Shown: positions 17,698-29,735 of the stretch, in pieces | Layout: every line of letters begins with the position of its first letter | How positions within the stretch are numbered: the first letter of the stretch is position 1 | Source: Chaetoderma sp. LZ-2023a | Taxonomy: Eukaryota > Mollusca > Caudofoveata > Chaetodermatida > Chaetodermatidae | Reading direction: 5' to 3' | Assembly (NCBI GenBank): GCA_034401795.1 | Contig: CM067370.1 | Span: forward strand, 66,213,188-66,277,187 | Length of the DNA: 64,000 bases | Notes under the pieces: model-generated | What the model was told of the DNA's origin: nothing | Seen by the model: the letters and a program-made list of their open reading frames with translations, nothing else | Databases searched by the model: none | Made by a program: the position numbers and the translations under genes

Positions 17698-19975
17698 GTT
17701 GTATAATTCCTTATTATCCATTGTTAAAAGACTTAGGTCTCTAAATTTCGTTGTGTCGCATGATCCAATTTCTGACCCCATAGAATCTGGGACGTGTGCT
17801 AACAACGAGATATGCCAGACGATCGCCTTCTTTGAACCCCAACAGGCGATCGGCAGATATGAAAATGGGTGTTTGCTACGGTATTTCTAACACGAATATC
17901 GGCTGACGTCGTTCTCCGTAGGGTCTGAGCGGGTGACGTCACACCCGTGATGCTCGGATGTTTATGTGAAGAAAAATTTTCATTAATTCGCGCATCTTGT
18001 TCTGGGTGCTGCGTACTAAAAATGGTACCAGAAAACTTTGGAATGGTCAAGTTTACCGTGTGATCACGATCGGTTTGCAATGATCGGTGGTGTCAAAATT
18101 CTTGAGAGATGCGTGGTCTGCGGTTTTACTGTGTGCTACAGCAGTTTGTTTACATTTTGTTGTTTCTTCACGTATCGTTTTGGCTTTCGTTAAGAGTATA
18201 ATTTATATTAATTGGTAAATATACCCCGAATGCTATGCGATATGATTCCTGGTTCCGTTATACATCCTGGAGGATCAATTATGGGTGTATTTATGCCCGC
18301 TTCGTTCTTGTCGTTATAGTCAATGCGATCTTTGTTGTAACGTTGCGGGGTGGGGTGCGGGAGGGTTTGCAGTTAATTTATGGTCAAATTATTTGAAAAT
18401 TAATTGTCTGCCTTCCATTTTTGTTTCGTTCCGCTGACTTATTGTAGGTTTGGTTTATAGGCCAAGCCATCCCCGCCATCATGTGTCGAGTGCCACATAT
18501 CGTACGGGTTCTATACAAGGACCATGTCTGTTTCCACTGTACTAAGTGTAGTCTTGACAGTAGGTGTAACGTTTGCGCTGTGTGGTCGGTCGATATGATG
18601 CTTAAGTTCCTTGCCAGAAGGACTTGGCAGGGTCTGACGCGGGGTCAGGCGGTCCGAAAGTAAATCGTGGATCGTCCGTTTCGGCCCGGGGGGGGGGCGT
18701 TCCACGTCTGCAACCGGAGGTGGTGGAGATGGCACCGCCGGCGTGGTTTGGTCCGGCTAGGCAAGGTGTCTTGCATAGCGTTCTGCCCACGCTGGTGTCG
18801 TCCCTGCTGCCAAAAGTTGTAGGGCAGTCTCTCCCCATGTTTGATTCGAACCCTGTCCTTGGACAGGGGACTGGACACCTAGGGAGCCGTTTCGTACGGC
18901 CCCCTGGCAGTCCCGTCGGGCTCCGGCCTGATGGGTTCTGTCTCTCTGCGGCCACCTCTGGGTGGTCCAGTAGCGGTGGCCGGTCCGTCAGGCATGGGAG
19001 CCATCCGCCAGGTTTTCCTTGTCTAGTGACGACTCTTAGGGGTCTGAAGATGAGGAGGCCGAGGAGGAGAGTGTGCTGCGGCCTGTGAGGCCGCGGGTGG
19101 AGAGCATGGAGGTCGATTCCGTCCTGATGGAACCCGACCGCCAGCTGTCTGGCCTGGCGCAAGCCAGGGCAGCGGCTCCGCCTGTGGTTGAGGCCACTCC
19201 GGTACCGGGCACCGGTCCCGTGATGGTTGGTTTGCTGCCAACCGCCACGGTGACGGGTGTGGCCGGCCAGGCATGGTACTCACCTATCTCGCCTGGTCCG
19301 GCGGTCAGACACGGGGTGCCGTTGGCGCCCGTGTTTGGCCACGGTTCCTCAACCGCTATGGGTCCGCACGGTTTTCCGTGCAGGCCTACTCCATGGACTG
19401 GTGTGTTCCATGGGGTGGCGGCGGAACCGTACGGTGCCGGAGTTCCTGGCATATCAGCAATGGCTCCTAGCCGGGAGGCCATTGCTGGTAGGGCCGTGAA
19501 CTTGTCAACGGGTGACGTGTTCACGGGAGTGTCCTCCTCGGAGATGGATTGGTCTGAGGCTCTGGCTTGGCTAGCCAGGGTGGACCCGTCTGTGGTTCCG
19601 ACCACTGCCGAGGAGGATGTACCCCGTCCATCGGTGCATCGATTAGGACGGTGATCTTGCCCGCAGCCCTGATCCAGTCTGTTGGACTGGATCCATGGTT
19701 TATGGTGTTGCTTGATACTATGTATAGAAAACAACGCATGAACAAGGGCCAGCTTCTTGCAGCCTCCATGGAGGTGTGGGCGAGGGGTCGTATTCCACGG
19801 GGGGAATACGACAGGTATGGTGTTGTCCCGTCGGTCACCGAGAATGACCGCTGGGTACTGGGTGTTCAGAGTGCTGGAGCGGGTGGCCCCGGTCCGGCAC
19901 TTGTGGACAAGTCCCAGGCACACCAGGATGAAGTCCTGTCCCTATGCGATGAGGGTGTGAGGGCAGCTATGAGTG

Positions 19976-19983
19976 CTGTCAAC
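19976..19983 (+). repeat. 8-bp target-site duplication, left copy
   Basis: CTGTCAAC, repeated exactly at 21500-21507 on the other side of the hAT insertion. Confidence 0.92.
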
Positions 19984-21499
19984 TAGGGTTGGGCGATTTT
20001 TTGATATTATCGTCACTATCGCGATATACCGAATACCGATACCGAAATCGTCATAATTGCGAAAAATCGTAAATATGGTCAATACCGACAGGACGATATT
20101 GCACTTTTAACTGTGAGCATAATATAAATAATGTCATACTCTTACCTCTATTCGGTCCAGTAATAGTCTTTAAGTAATAATCTAGTCTTTGTCTAAGGTA
20201 ATAAAAACTTAATAAACTCCAAAATAATCTGTGTTCATTTAATTCATGGTTTGTTCGCGCTAATAAAATGATTTAAAGTACAAAATAATCCTTTGTTGTT
20301 CACTTTTCATAATTGCATAAATAGACGACGCCATGTTTTTTGTTGCCTCATTCTGAGTATTAGTCAGTGGGGAATACCATTTGCACTACCCACATTTCAT
20401 TCTGATGACGTCATTACTACAGGTCAAGCTATTTATCCATTAGTCATTGATCTGCATGGTTAAACATTCTTCTGACCGTGAAAGATTTAAACTTTAAAAC
20501 TTTTGAGGTCGATAAGAAACCACACACACTTAATCCTTTATCAATACCACAGCTTGGAACGGTGGGTGAGGGGAAGTTAATCTCTTGCTTTACCGTTATA
20601 CGTCTTTATGTTACTTTATACAATATATTTAGCATTTTTAAACGAATCAGATCAAAATTCATTCCACATATAACATTACGGATTTATTCTAAGTGAGAAA
20701 CGTCCTTAATATAAAGAATTTAGGCCTAATTATTTCCAGTTTTCTATCAGTTGTGGCAGTCGTGGCTGCAGAGTTAACTGGGTTAATTTCACACATCCCG
20801 GCTACGCCTTGAGATCAATGGATAAACCCGCTAAGTAGTGAGCGAATTTGAATAGGTCTACAATGGGGCAAATTAGTATTTAATATTACAGACCAAATAA
20901 AATCTGATATAATTGTTTCCAGTCTTCACGCTCGTTCTCGTTCAAAATCATGCAGTGTTATTTTATTAATTTGCATCGTCTATGCTAGCAGCGGCCGTGA
21001 TAACAGCTGTCGGAATTCTGCAGTGTGAATTCTGATTGGCTCAAGTATGATACGGCGGCCAATCAGATTTCGTTCTGCAGAATTCCTTTCTGCGCGATGA
21101 AGTTAATGCGTATTCCTTGCTCAATCTTTTGACAGTTGTCGTGAGGTAAAGATAACATAAAATACAACACAAGAACAGAAGAAAACCCTTTATTTTTCTT
21201 ATTTGTGATGGGTTAGTTGAATTACATTCGTTGCTTTAAACTGTATATTGAAGGGTGTCAAAGTGTGGAATTTCGTGTATTAAATATGCGGAAATGGTAA
21301 TCATGGCGATCTTAATTTACGGTTTCAATGCAACAAATTTAATGAAAATAACTTGCAGACACCACCAATTTGAAATACATGTTATTCTATGTTTACACCC
21401 TAACTCCACACCTCACCCAAATGACGATATATCGTGATACCGCGGTATTTTAATGAGATACCGATATCGTCATACCTTGAGCAATATCGCCCAACCCTA
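19984..21499. mobile_element. Non-autonomous hAT element (TAGGGTTGGGCGAT ends)
   Basis: 1516 bp with terminal inverted repeats TAGGGTTGGGCGAT / ATCGCCCAACCCTA and a perfect 8-bp duplication (CTGTCAAC). The subterminal regions are rich in CGATAT and ATACCG motifs. No transposase ORF is present, so a hAT elsewhere must have moved it. The ends differ from those of the hAT at 13028-17120 (CAGGGTTGG with ATCGATTT repeats), so that element is not an obvious helper. Inside, 21013-21087 forms an imperfect palindrome (GGAATTCTGCAG / CTGCAGAATTCC). Confidence 0.93.
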
Positions 21500-21507
21500 C
21501 TGTCAAC
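21500..21507 (+). repeat. 8-bp target-site duplication, right copy
   Basis: CTGTCAAC; identical to 19976-19983. Confidence 0.92.
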
Positions 21508-22268
21508 CATTCGTATCGCCTTCTTCAGTCGGTGTGGGCTGAAGCGGGGACAGGCCACCCTGTGCCACCTGTGGCGCTTTCGTGCGTCAATGACGGCTTG
21601 GTGCTGTCTATGGACGCACTGGCAAGGGTGCAGGCGCGTGTGACAAAGTCCAGGAGGCAAATGGTTCTTGACCATATGCATCCGGCTACGGCAGTCAGGG
21701 AGCGTCTTCATGGGACACCCCTGACAGGGCCTAGCATCTTCGATGGCCAGGCGCGGGCCATCCTAGAGGACACTGCCAGGATTGCGCAGAATCGGTTGGC
21801 GGTAAGCCTACAGCTGGAGCGAGTGCGGCAAGTGCACGCACTAGGGGCTGTAGGGAAACCGTTAGCTGTCCAACTTTCGAAGACGCAGAAGAAGCAGGAA
21901 GGCAAGGCGAAAGCTAAGCCTACTGCGACTTCTGCTTCGTCTGGATTTTCTCAGCCACCGCCGGCTAAGAAAGCCAGGAAGGTTGTGGAGGCCCCTACCT
22001 TCCCCAATGTTGCTCATGATCGCCCTAGAGGCGGGAAGGGCAGGGGGGAGGGGTAAGGGTAAGTCCTCCAAGGGCGGAAAGAAGGGAGCGGATCGTACCT
22101 GAGGGTACGAGAGCTCCCTTCATATCCGCCTGGACCGCACCTGTGCGACAGGGACAGCGGTGCCAGTTATACCTGCCGAGCCAAGACGGAAATGGGTCTC
22201 TCTCTCTCGTTAAGAAAGGGGGGGAGCGGACCGCGAGCCGGACAACCCCGTTAGACGTTGAGGCGTCT

Positions 22269-22914
22269 ATGGTGGGTGGAAGGCTCATGCGTTTCGTCGA
22301 GGCCTGGCGGGGTGTGACGTCAGACAGTCTGGTCCCGGGATGGTTATCCCAGGGGTACATGCCGGAGTGGTGGGACTTTCCACCGCAGAATCTGTCTTTG
22401 GCACCTGTCTGGACACCCGTACCACGGGACCCAGACAAGTTAGAAGCCGTTCAAAACGAAGTGTCGGGTTTGCTTCTGAAGGGAGCAATAAACCCAGCGA
22501 ACCAGAACACTCCGGGCTTCTATTCAAATATGTTCCTTGTCCCCAAGAGCATGGGGGGGGTGGAGACCCATACTCAATCTCAGGCCATTAAATTGGGTTT
22601 ATCCATACGCCTCGGTTCCAGATGGAAAAACCGAGGTCGGTAATGGCAGGATTGAGGAAGGGAATGTGGTGTGTGTCGATCGATCTGAAAGATGCATATT
22701 TCCACATTCCTATGAACCGGAGTTGGCACAGGTTTCTGAGATTTGCGTTGTTAGAGGAATAGCCACCTCTTCCGGCCTTGACAATGGTGTTCCGTTTAAG
22801 GACATCATGGCTGTCGCACAAGGGCACTGTGAGTCCTCTTTCACGGATTACTATATGAGGGATGTGTCAGACTTCGCCATTCCACTCGCTTTAGCTGTTT
22901 TGAGACGATAGCTA
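22269..22914 (+). pseudogene. RT / recombinase deletion fusion in DIRS copy C
   Basis: Begins with the ORF2 start (MVGGRLMRFVEAW) and runs into the RT domain with one extra G in a G run near 22553. It jumps near 22748 from the RT region (LRFA) directly to the last ~55 codons of the recombinase (RGIA...GHCESSFTDYYM...LRR, ending 22912-22914). The RT active site, RNase H and most of the recombinase are missing. The recombinase tail also has QWH changed to QGH. Confidence 0.85.
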
Positions 22915-23402
22915 TATGACCGCACTGCTCTTCTTCCTTCTTTGGCATTTGTAAGAGAGAATTTAGAAGCAGGCTTGGTCAAGCGAGAGGATATCAACCA
23001 GTTGTGTTACTGAAGGCCGGACAAGTGAATGGTTGGAGTCTCCAGGTCTGAATTCCAAATATCATGAGGTAATTCACGATTGAGAGTGTTTTGTATTATG
23101 TCTATATATCATGATCATTCATCTTATATATTCATGCTCATTCCCAGGCTAATATATGCAAAGAGCAGTTAACCCTCTTGGCATTTTTGTGTTTCAGGCG
23201 AGATACTTGTTCGTGAGTTCTCTCCCTTTTCTTAGGAGAAAAAGGGGGGCGGGGCCAGTGATGCGAATGTGATTCGGTTCCGATAACGTGACGGCCCTTT
23301 TAGGTCTCTGTTAGTCAAGTTGTTACGTCTAAATCTTTCTCCAAGGGGCAAAAGTAACATTTATGGCTTGCCCCTTCCCACCAGGTTACTGAACAAATCT
23401 GG
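22915..23402 (+). other. 3' non-coding region of DIRS copy C
   Basis: Homologous to 7504-8001, including the CTCCCTTTTCTTAGGAGAAAAAGG hairpin region at about 23221-23250 with a shorter, interrupted G run. Confidence 0.6.
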
Positions 23403-23507
23403 TGTATATCAGAAAGTAACAGAATGGTGAGTATTGATCGAAAGAGAATGCAGGAAATTTCAATTTCCCTTTCTCCGAGATCTAACAATACTCACCATTC
23501 TGTTATG
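23403..23507 (+). repeat. ICR of DIRS copy C
   Basis: Complement of the left end, including the extra base in AGAAAGTAAC that matches GTTACTTTCT at the left end. It is followed by the complement of the right end, including the variant GGAAATTTCAATT matching AATTGAAATTTCC at 23740-23752. Confidence 0.9.
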
Positions 23508-23562
23508 GACCCAGCCTCCCAGCCCCACGGAGGCAAGCCATGGATTTCTCTTGTTTGGTGGC

Positions 23563-23756
23563 TATGCAAACAATATGAGCTCTATGGTAGACGGGTACTC
23601 GGCAGTTGGGAGCCAAGTACCCGGTTCCAAGGAGTCGGTAAAGCTTTCTACGTCTATAGTCCTAGAGCCAGCTGTCAGGGCCAGCTGTGTATCAGAAAGT
23701 AACAGAATGGTGAGTATTGTTAGATCTCGGAGAAAGGGAAATTGAAATTTCCTGCA
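23563..23756 (+). repeat. Right inverted terminal repeat of DIRS copy C
   Basis: Matches 8158-8351 and ends CCTGCA; the flank TTCTAAAAGATTG follows. Confidence 0.86.
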
Positions 23757-25610
23757 TTCTAAAAGATTGTCTTCTCTTGGTCTGCACATTGGCATTTTCT
23801 GACCTATTTTACCAAACGGTTAATTATTTTCTTAAAACAAGGCAGCCATACAGGAAAGTTGTAGAATTTTTCAAAAATAGTTTTACAGGAAGCCATTGCT
23901 TCTGGCAGCAACAGCTGTGCTAATAAATTCAAAATATTTGACAGAATATGTCTTAGATTGTAAACAAGTTAGTTTATCATGTCTGTATGATTAAATTGCT
24001 ATGTTATCTAGTGACAGAGATGGATCAAGACAGGCGCATGGTGAGGAGTAGTGGGAGCTTACTTTAAAGAACGCTCCTATTCAGTAGCATTACATACATG
24101 CTTATAATTACAGGACACATATTGGGATGTTTCTTGCTAGGGGAGGGATAGCAAGGTGTGAAATTCATTCTTTTGTGTTGGCCAGATAATGAGAGCAGCT
24201 AGAATGGTCAGTTAACGCAACCAATCATTCAGCCTTTATCATTCTGAATGTTGATGTCAATGGAGCTAAAACTTGGCCCTGTTGACTATTTGGAAAGGAA
24301 AGTGACAGGAACTTGCTTTCAAACTATTCAGAGCTCTACACGCATGACAGAGCAGATAAAACAATTATATATGATGTAGAAAATATCATGCTGAGCCTTT
24401 TGTATCTAATTTGACTTACAACGGCTTAATCTAGTCAAATTAGTTTCAAAATATTTAGCAGGTTTTGTGGCCCATAATACATACTGTTTATGTCTCATAA
24501 AATAATGAATACATGTAATTAGGCCATTTCATTCTGAATTCACCCAAAAAAATATTTACAGGTAGACTTGGGAAAGCTATTAAGTGTTATCTAAAGATTT
24601 GTCTATAGTTGCCTCAAGTGCTTTCAGTCAAAATATCTTCAAAATTGGCTGCAAACATTCTGTAAATATGTGGTAACAGCATATATGTGTAGAATGGTAA
24701 AAAACTATAATTTGATAACTAAGTACTGTATTGGCTCAGGTGAAAATCTAAAAAGGGCTTGAAAGCACATGGTATTTTTAATGTGCTTAAGCACAAGCCC
24801 AAAGCCCTTCTTGGGCTAAAGGGATTAAGCACATTTCCTAGCCGTTTAAGGTGAAGCCCTAATTCACCTAGGGGTGATGCACAGTCGAAATCCCCATGCA
24901 TTCACTAACTTTAGCATTGTTTCCCCCACTGTACTCCATCAGGAAATAAATTAATACACTTATCCAGTAGTAAAAATTAGTATCAAAATCTACTACCCAG
25001 GCGGACTACCTAACTTACAGTTCTTGGTAACCCACCAATAGATTTATCATGTGATTGGTAGTTTTTCTCAACAACATTTTATGTTAATTTTGATGAAATA
25101 AGTGATGTCTATTAAAGCATTCGCAACATTTAGGCGGTCCCATTTAATAATTTCACTCCTGTGATGATGGATATAAGGTATACATTAAGCTTAGTCGTAA
25201 GGCGGTTAGAATTTGTGCCGTGAAATAATGAAATTGTGTCGTACTTTCATGATATTTTTTCATTTAAGAGAATCGATTTCAATCTTTTCCTGAATTATAT
25301 CTAATATAAGTTCCCCCCCACCCCCCTCCCCTTTCTCAGAGATTTGGATTTAAAGAATTTACAATATAGGCGGTTTACAGTAGTCACTGTGTGTTTGGCA
25401 TGGCTGAGTGCTACACATATCTATTTATATTAAACATTTCTTTCTAGCGATCAGATTTTTTCAATCTGACGCCATTAAACGTTAAATTACAACGTCATTG
25501 ATTTAGCTGTATATGGATATAATATGTATATTTATCTTGTTAATTTATGCACGTGAACGTGTGTTTCACTGGATGTTTATGACATTTATATTGTCAATTG
25601 CTGTTTACAG
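23757..25610. other. Non-coding, probable SH2B intron
   Basis: The first ~45 bp complete the foldback-family repeat split by copy C, and AATATTTTGA-type arms occur near 23930. No earlier PH-domain exon of the SH2B gene could be recognised here. Otherwise no gene was seen. Confidence 0.5.
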
Positions 25611-25712
25611 TCAGTGAAGCCTCGTACTGGATTGTTCTGTTTCCTGATCTCAGACGTCCGAGAAGCAACTTTGCTGGAAATGCCTGATCATGACTACACC
25701 ATCGTGCTCAAG
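25611..25712 (+). CDS. SH2B: SH2B-family adaptor, exon encoding the second half of the PH domain
   Basis: Acceptor TGTTTACAG before it, donor AAG|GTCAGC after it; 34 codons, ending in phase 0. The peptide KPRTGLFCFLISDVREATLL plus EMPDHDYTIVLK is the beta-strand region of the SH2B-type PH domain, which binds membrane phosphoinositides. The first PH exon and the N-terminal dimerisation region are not seen in the window. The exon could also start 4 nt later (CAGTCAG|TG), but the present start keeps the phase. Confidence 0.82.
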
Positions 25713-27847
25713 GTCAGCTAAACTCTTTTCTGTCAAAGATTTGTCTGTCAGCAACATACATTGTTATGTAATGCACAATTTGATATTCGTTTGAATCAAA
25801 AACAGTGCTTGATAAAGGTACCGGTACCAGACATTTATTACCAGAAAAAGATTTTACCCGTGTCGCTAGATGCCAGGGTTAATGCGTGAAATGGAGTGCT
25901 GGTTGTTGTTAAGACATTTTTAATTACTGGGGTTCTACAAGATGGAGTCTTGTGTGTGTGTGTGTGGGGTCCCAAAGATGTATGCCGATTTGGGGGTCAA
26001 GTTCTAATATGAAAATTAACACTTGACCTCGCAGCGACCCAATTGAAAAATATATCAACGTCGCATGTATTGCACAGATTTGTCCTTGTTAACTGTTCAT
26101 TCCCCCAGCCACACAAGAGTATTAGCTCTGTGCTGTGACTGAATAACCTTCTATGGGTTGAGCTCAGCTCTCTCATGTGTCAGTCATGGATGCATACTGG
26201 GATGGGACACACCCGGCTAATATAGAACTTGTGACAACTGGCTAACTCATTAAAAAAATGTCTTTCTAACATGTCTGAAGAGGTCAGATCTATGGCCTGT
26301 GGCAGAAGTTTTTAGCTGTGGGTAACGGGTCCATAATTATCATGTCTCTTAGTCAGTCAGTCACAAACAGACAAAAGCTTATTTCTCTATAACCCTGGTT
26401 CTACTGGCTTGAATGGACTGTTGCTTCTAGGGTCCCAAAGAAGTGTGATAAATTTGGGGTCCAAAATTCGCAAGTCAACCAGATTAATTAAAATTTATCA
26501 TTATTTTGAAAACTGATTTGTCAATTTATAACTGGTTCTTCTAGAGATGTGTTGACCAAACTTGGGTGGGAGATTGCCCCGCGCAGACCAGAAGAAGTGT
26601 TATTATTCTGGGTCAAAAGGTCAAGGCATGGACTGTTAATTTACTGTTGGCACAAAAAGCACCTTGACCTTGTATACAATGTTGTAGGTCAATAATCAAA
26701 TAATCTGATAAAATTATCAATAGCTTATTTGAGGTGGAACAAGGCCTGGCATCAAGATGTCTAGGATTAAGACTTACATTAGAGCATAGAACTTAGAAGT
26801 TTTGTTGCCCATCACAGACCACAGCAGCTCCCTACCATGTGTACACATAGACAATGGCTGATCCAAATAAGGAATAGATTTGTGGGGGGGGGGGGGGGGT
26901 GTAACCAGGATGACCCTAGCAGTTGACCTAGTAGTTTTGTAATTTCTAAAATTCAATTCATCTTTGAATATTTGAGAAAATCTGATAGAAATCGGTTGCT
27001 GTCTATCAAATTAATTCATTTCGGTGTTTTCAATATAAACGCGAGATTTTATATGCAAATCACGGGAAGTAATAAATTCCTCTAAAAAATGACATTTCTA
27101 TCGCTCATTAATATGCTTGAGCTGACGTAATGTTCAGTGACACGACTCCAGGATTTCTGTTGAGGAATTTAGGAACCATTTAGCGGACTCGGCTACGACT
27201 CCGCCTACTCATTTATCAGGTATTTCTATTCGCTTGTCTAAATTTTGTAAACAACGGCATCGCTTCAATTTTTATTTAAATTTTGGGTGTCTTCTCGAAC
27301 TAATATCTCGTTACTTCAATCGGATGTCAATGATGATTTTAACAAACCCGACTGATGTTTAAAGGATTGAGTCGGATAATATAGAGACCGGTAAAATTTG
27401 AATCCAAATCAAAGTTGGCGATCTCGCACATTTGACCGAGGTCGGGTGTCAATGTATCACGATTTCCATAATAAAAAGTAAGAATTCTAACTTATCCCGC
27501 TAGGAATCACTAAATTATAACTATGTTCAGATAAATCCTACTTCAAATCTATTTAAATTGATAAAATTTAGCGGCACGAATCATTAAAAGTTGGTAAGCG
27601 GACTAAGGAATGAAGCTGATTTTTGCGGTAATTTTCGTCGGAAGTAAAAGCAAATTTCCCATAAATCTTTGTACTGGACATGAATATGAATGAGGTACAG
27701 GGTTAAAGGTCATATAATTTTCTATTTGCTGGTGAAATTAGTTTTCACCAATGAGCATTTGTTTTGCCGACACACCTTCAGAGCCGACACACCCTCGTAG
27801 CTAAAACCTATGATGACTATAGTCATCATTGGGATCAAACGACATTT
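25713..27847. other. SH2B intron, non-coding part
   Basis: Contains simple-sequence runs (TG repeat near 25954, 16 G at about 26884-26899) and GGTCAAGG-type repeat fragments near 26620. No coding signal seen. Confidence 0.5.
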
Positions 27848-28700
27848 TTATTTATGACGCCTGTAGTTGTCATTGGGATTGAATGAGTTAAGATAGAAGG
27901 ATATAAAAGTAGACTCGGATTTCCATCCAGCAACCTGGAGTCCTGATCTATGGATGATCTGGCGAAGAGCAAAAGAAGTAGCCATGTCACGAACGTCATG
28001 TGCTTTTACATTAGCTAATTGTTTGTCGCTGGAGGTTGCAAGTTTGTGGCAAATTTTTATAGTATCCCAAATCCACCGAACAATTGTCTCTTTTGATGCC
28101 GGTATCGCTACTTCTGCATGTGTAACCCATATGTGAAAAGGATCCAGCCTTTTAAAATTAGTTTGAGTTTTGTAAATCTTTAATGCTCTGACCGGAGACC
28201 AGAGCTTGTCTGATGGAGAAAGGGAAGATAGGCTTTTAAGAATAATCGGTTTAGCAGGATGAAGACTAGATTGAGTTTTTGTTAAAAAATCTAGGATGAA
28301 GGACACACCATCTCCAACTATCTTAAACCTGTCGTCTTCAGCAGAAAGAGCATTAATTTCACCTGACGATGAGCCGAAGTGACAGCAACTAAATATTTCC
28401 CAGACCATGAATAAAATCATTCAAAATCTTAGTATCCTTAATCTCGGCATTCAAAAGACGTGGGAGATAAGATGCCAAAGAAAATCTGTAACCGGTGACA
28501 GTCTTTGCTGGTAAATTTAAAGAGGCAAACAAATATGATAAACAATCTAGAGCTTGGTGTAAAGATACAGAATCAGGCACAAGATTATTGTCAGAACACC
28601 ATCTTGAGAAAACTTTAAATCGACCAATGTAAACATGTCTGGTTGATTCCCTTCTGGCACACTTAAGAATTTCCTGAGATCTGTGTGAAAAATCGACCGG
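27848..28700 (-). pseudogene. Tyrosine recombinase remnant of the decayed DIRS element
   Basis: The N-terminal part is fused to the RNase H frame (ARRESTRHVYIGRFKVFSRW near 28650). The catalytic part is a separate ORF (27848-28420) with SSGEINALS in place of the Arg box, so the first catalytic Arg is lost. It keeps KAHDVRDMA (the H-x-x-R box) and GWKSESTFISFYL at the end. A frame break lies near 28400. Confidence 0.8.
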
Positions 28701-29735
28701 AGGGACCGAAGGTTGGATATCTTCCAGACACAAAGGTTGAATAACTCTGGGTTTGGATGAAGACACTTGCCCCTTACTTTGGACAGAAGATCTGGAGATG
28801 CCAGAAGAAGACGTGGAAAATCTACTAAAAGGTCCACAAACCAAATCCTCTTGGACCAAAAGGGGGTGATTAGAAGGGTTTTTCAACTTTTCTCCTTGAC
28901 CTTCTTCAAAACTAGAGGAATGAGAATGGTTGGAGGGAAGGCATAAGCTGTACAGGGCGTCCACAGCTAGAGCTTGATCCTCTGGAAATGGAGACATGAA
29001 GGTGGAAATCTGGGCATTTAGACTGGTTGCGAAAATCCACATAAGAATAAGATGAAAAATCGACTTGACTACTGAAGTCTTCAGCATCCACTCTATGTGG
29101 GTGAACTTGCTTGGCCTGGAAACCTGATCCGCCAGGAAATTGAGTTTGCGTGGGAGATGGCAAACCACTAGAAACATCTGAAACCTGCGGCACCAGAGAA
29201 GAAGATTCCACGTCTCTATGCACAGAATGGAAGATCTCGCTCCCCCGTGATGGTTTATGTAGGAGACTACCGTTGAATTGTCCGATCGAATCGAGATCTT
29301 GCGACCCTTCAGGAGATCCAACCAATGAAACAAAGCCTTCTTGGCATCCCACAACTCTAGGACATTGATGTGGGCTGACAGTTCTATTGGGGACCACAGA
29401 CCCGAAACTGACTTGAAATCCCAGACTGCCCCCCCCCCTCCCCACCCTCCTGGGAGGCATCTGTGAAGAGGGACTTCAGAGGAACACCTTTCAACAAGAG
29501 GGCCTGGTCCAACCAAAAGTCTAGGTGAGGAAGCAGAGCGTCTTGAATGGAAATTTGAAAATCTAGCGAGTCTTTGGACTGCTTCCATAGGGACATAGGG
29601 TAAAGCTGAAAGGGTCTTCTCATCAGAGCTGCCCAAGGAATGACGTTCTCGACACTGACCATCAGCCCTAGAACTCATAGAAAAAAGCGATCCTTTGTGA
29701 ATGGGGACTTGGTCAGAAGAGACATGGCGCATGAA
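28701..29735 (-). pseudogene. RNase H remnant of the decayed DIRS element
   Basis: Visible are SLFTDAS (about 29460), INVLELWDAKKALF, IRSDNSTVVSYINHHGG (about 29270) and HLPRKLNFLADQVSR. The frame changes at the C-rich run near 29428-29437 (Gly/Trp-rich artefact). The downstream conserved region is recognisable but degraded. Confidence 0.8.

Larger units (their letters stand above)
18461..22102 (+). pseudogene. gag-like ORF1 of DIRS copy C, split by a hAT insertion
   Basis: Homologous to 2350-4445. The Cys-rich start (about 18484-18600) has a 1-nt loss relative to copy D, and further small indels break the Pro/Gly-rich middle. The gene is cut at 19983/19984, in the codons for ...SAVN, by a non-autonomous hAT. 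It resumes at 21508 after the duplicated CTGTCAAC and ends in the basic tail at the TGA at 22100-22102. It is non-functional. Confidence 0.8.
17381..23756 (+). mobile_element. DIRS copy C: internally deleted, carrying a hAT insertion
   Basis: Begins TTCTCCTTCGATC and ends CATT-type CCTGCA at 23756; 6376 bp including a 1516-bp hAT insertion plus its 8-bp duplication. Left and right terminal repeats and the ICR (23403-23507) are present. About 2.25 kb has been lost between the RT domain and the end of the recombinase (junction near 22748), so it encodes no complete enzyme. Both junctions with the flank are visible and no target duplication is present. Confidence 0.9.

Noticed and set aside
23757..25610. 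Missing upstream PH-domain exon of SH2B
   Set aside because: Read in all + frames for the expected strand and Trp/Cys-Arg pattern before the exon at 25611; nothing convincing was found, so the exon is either further upstream or too diverged.
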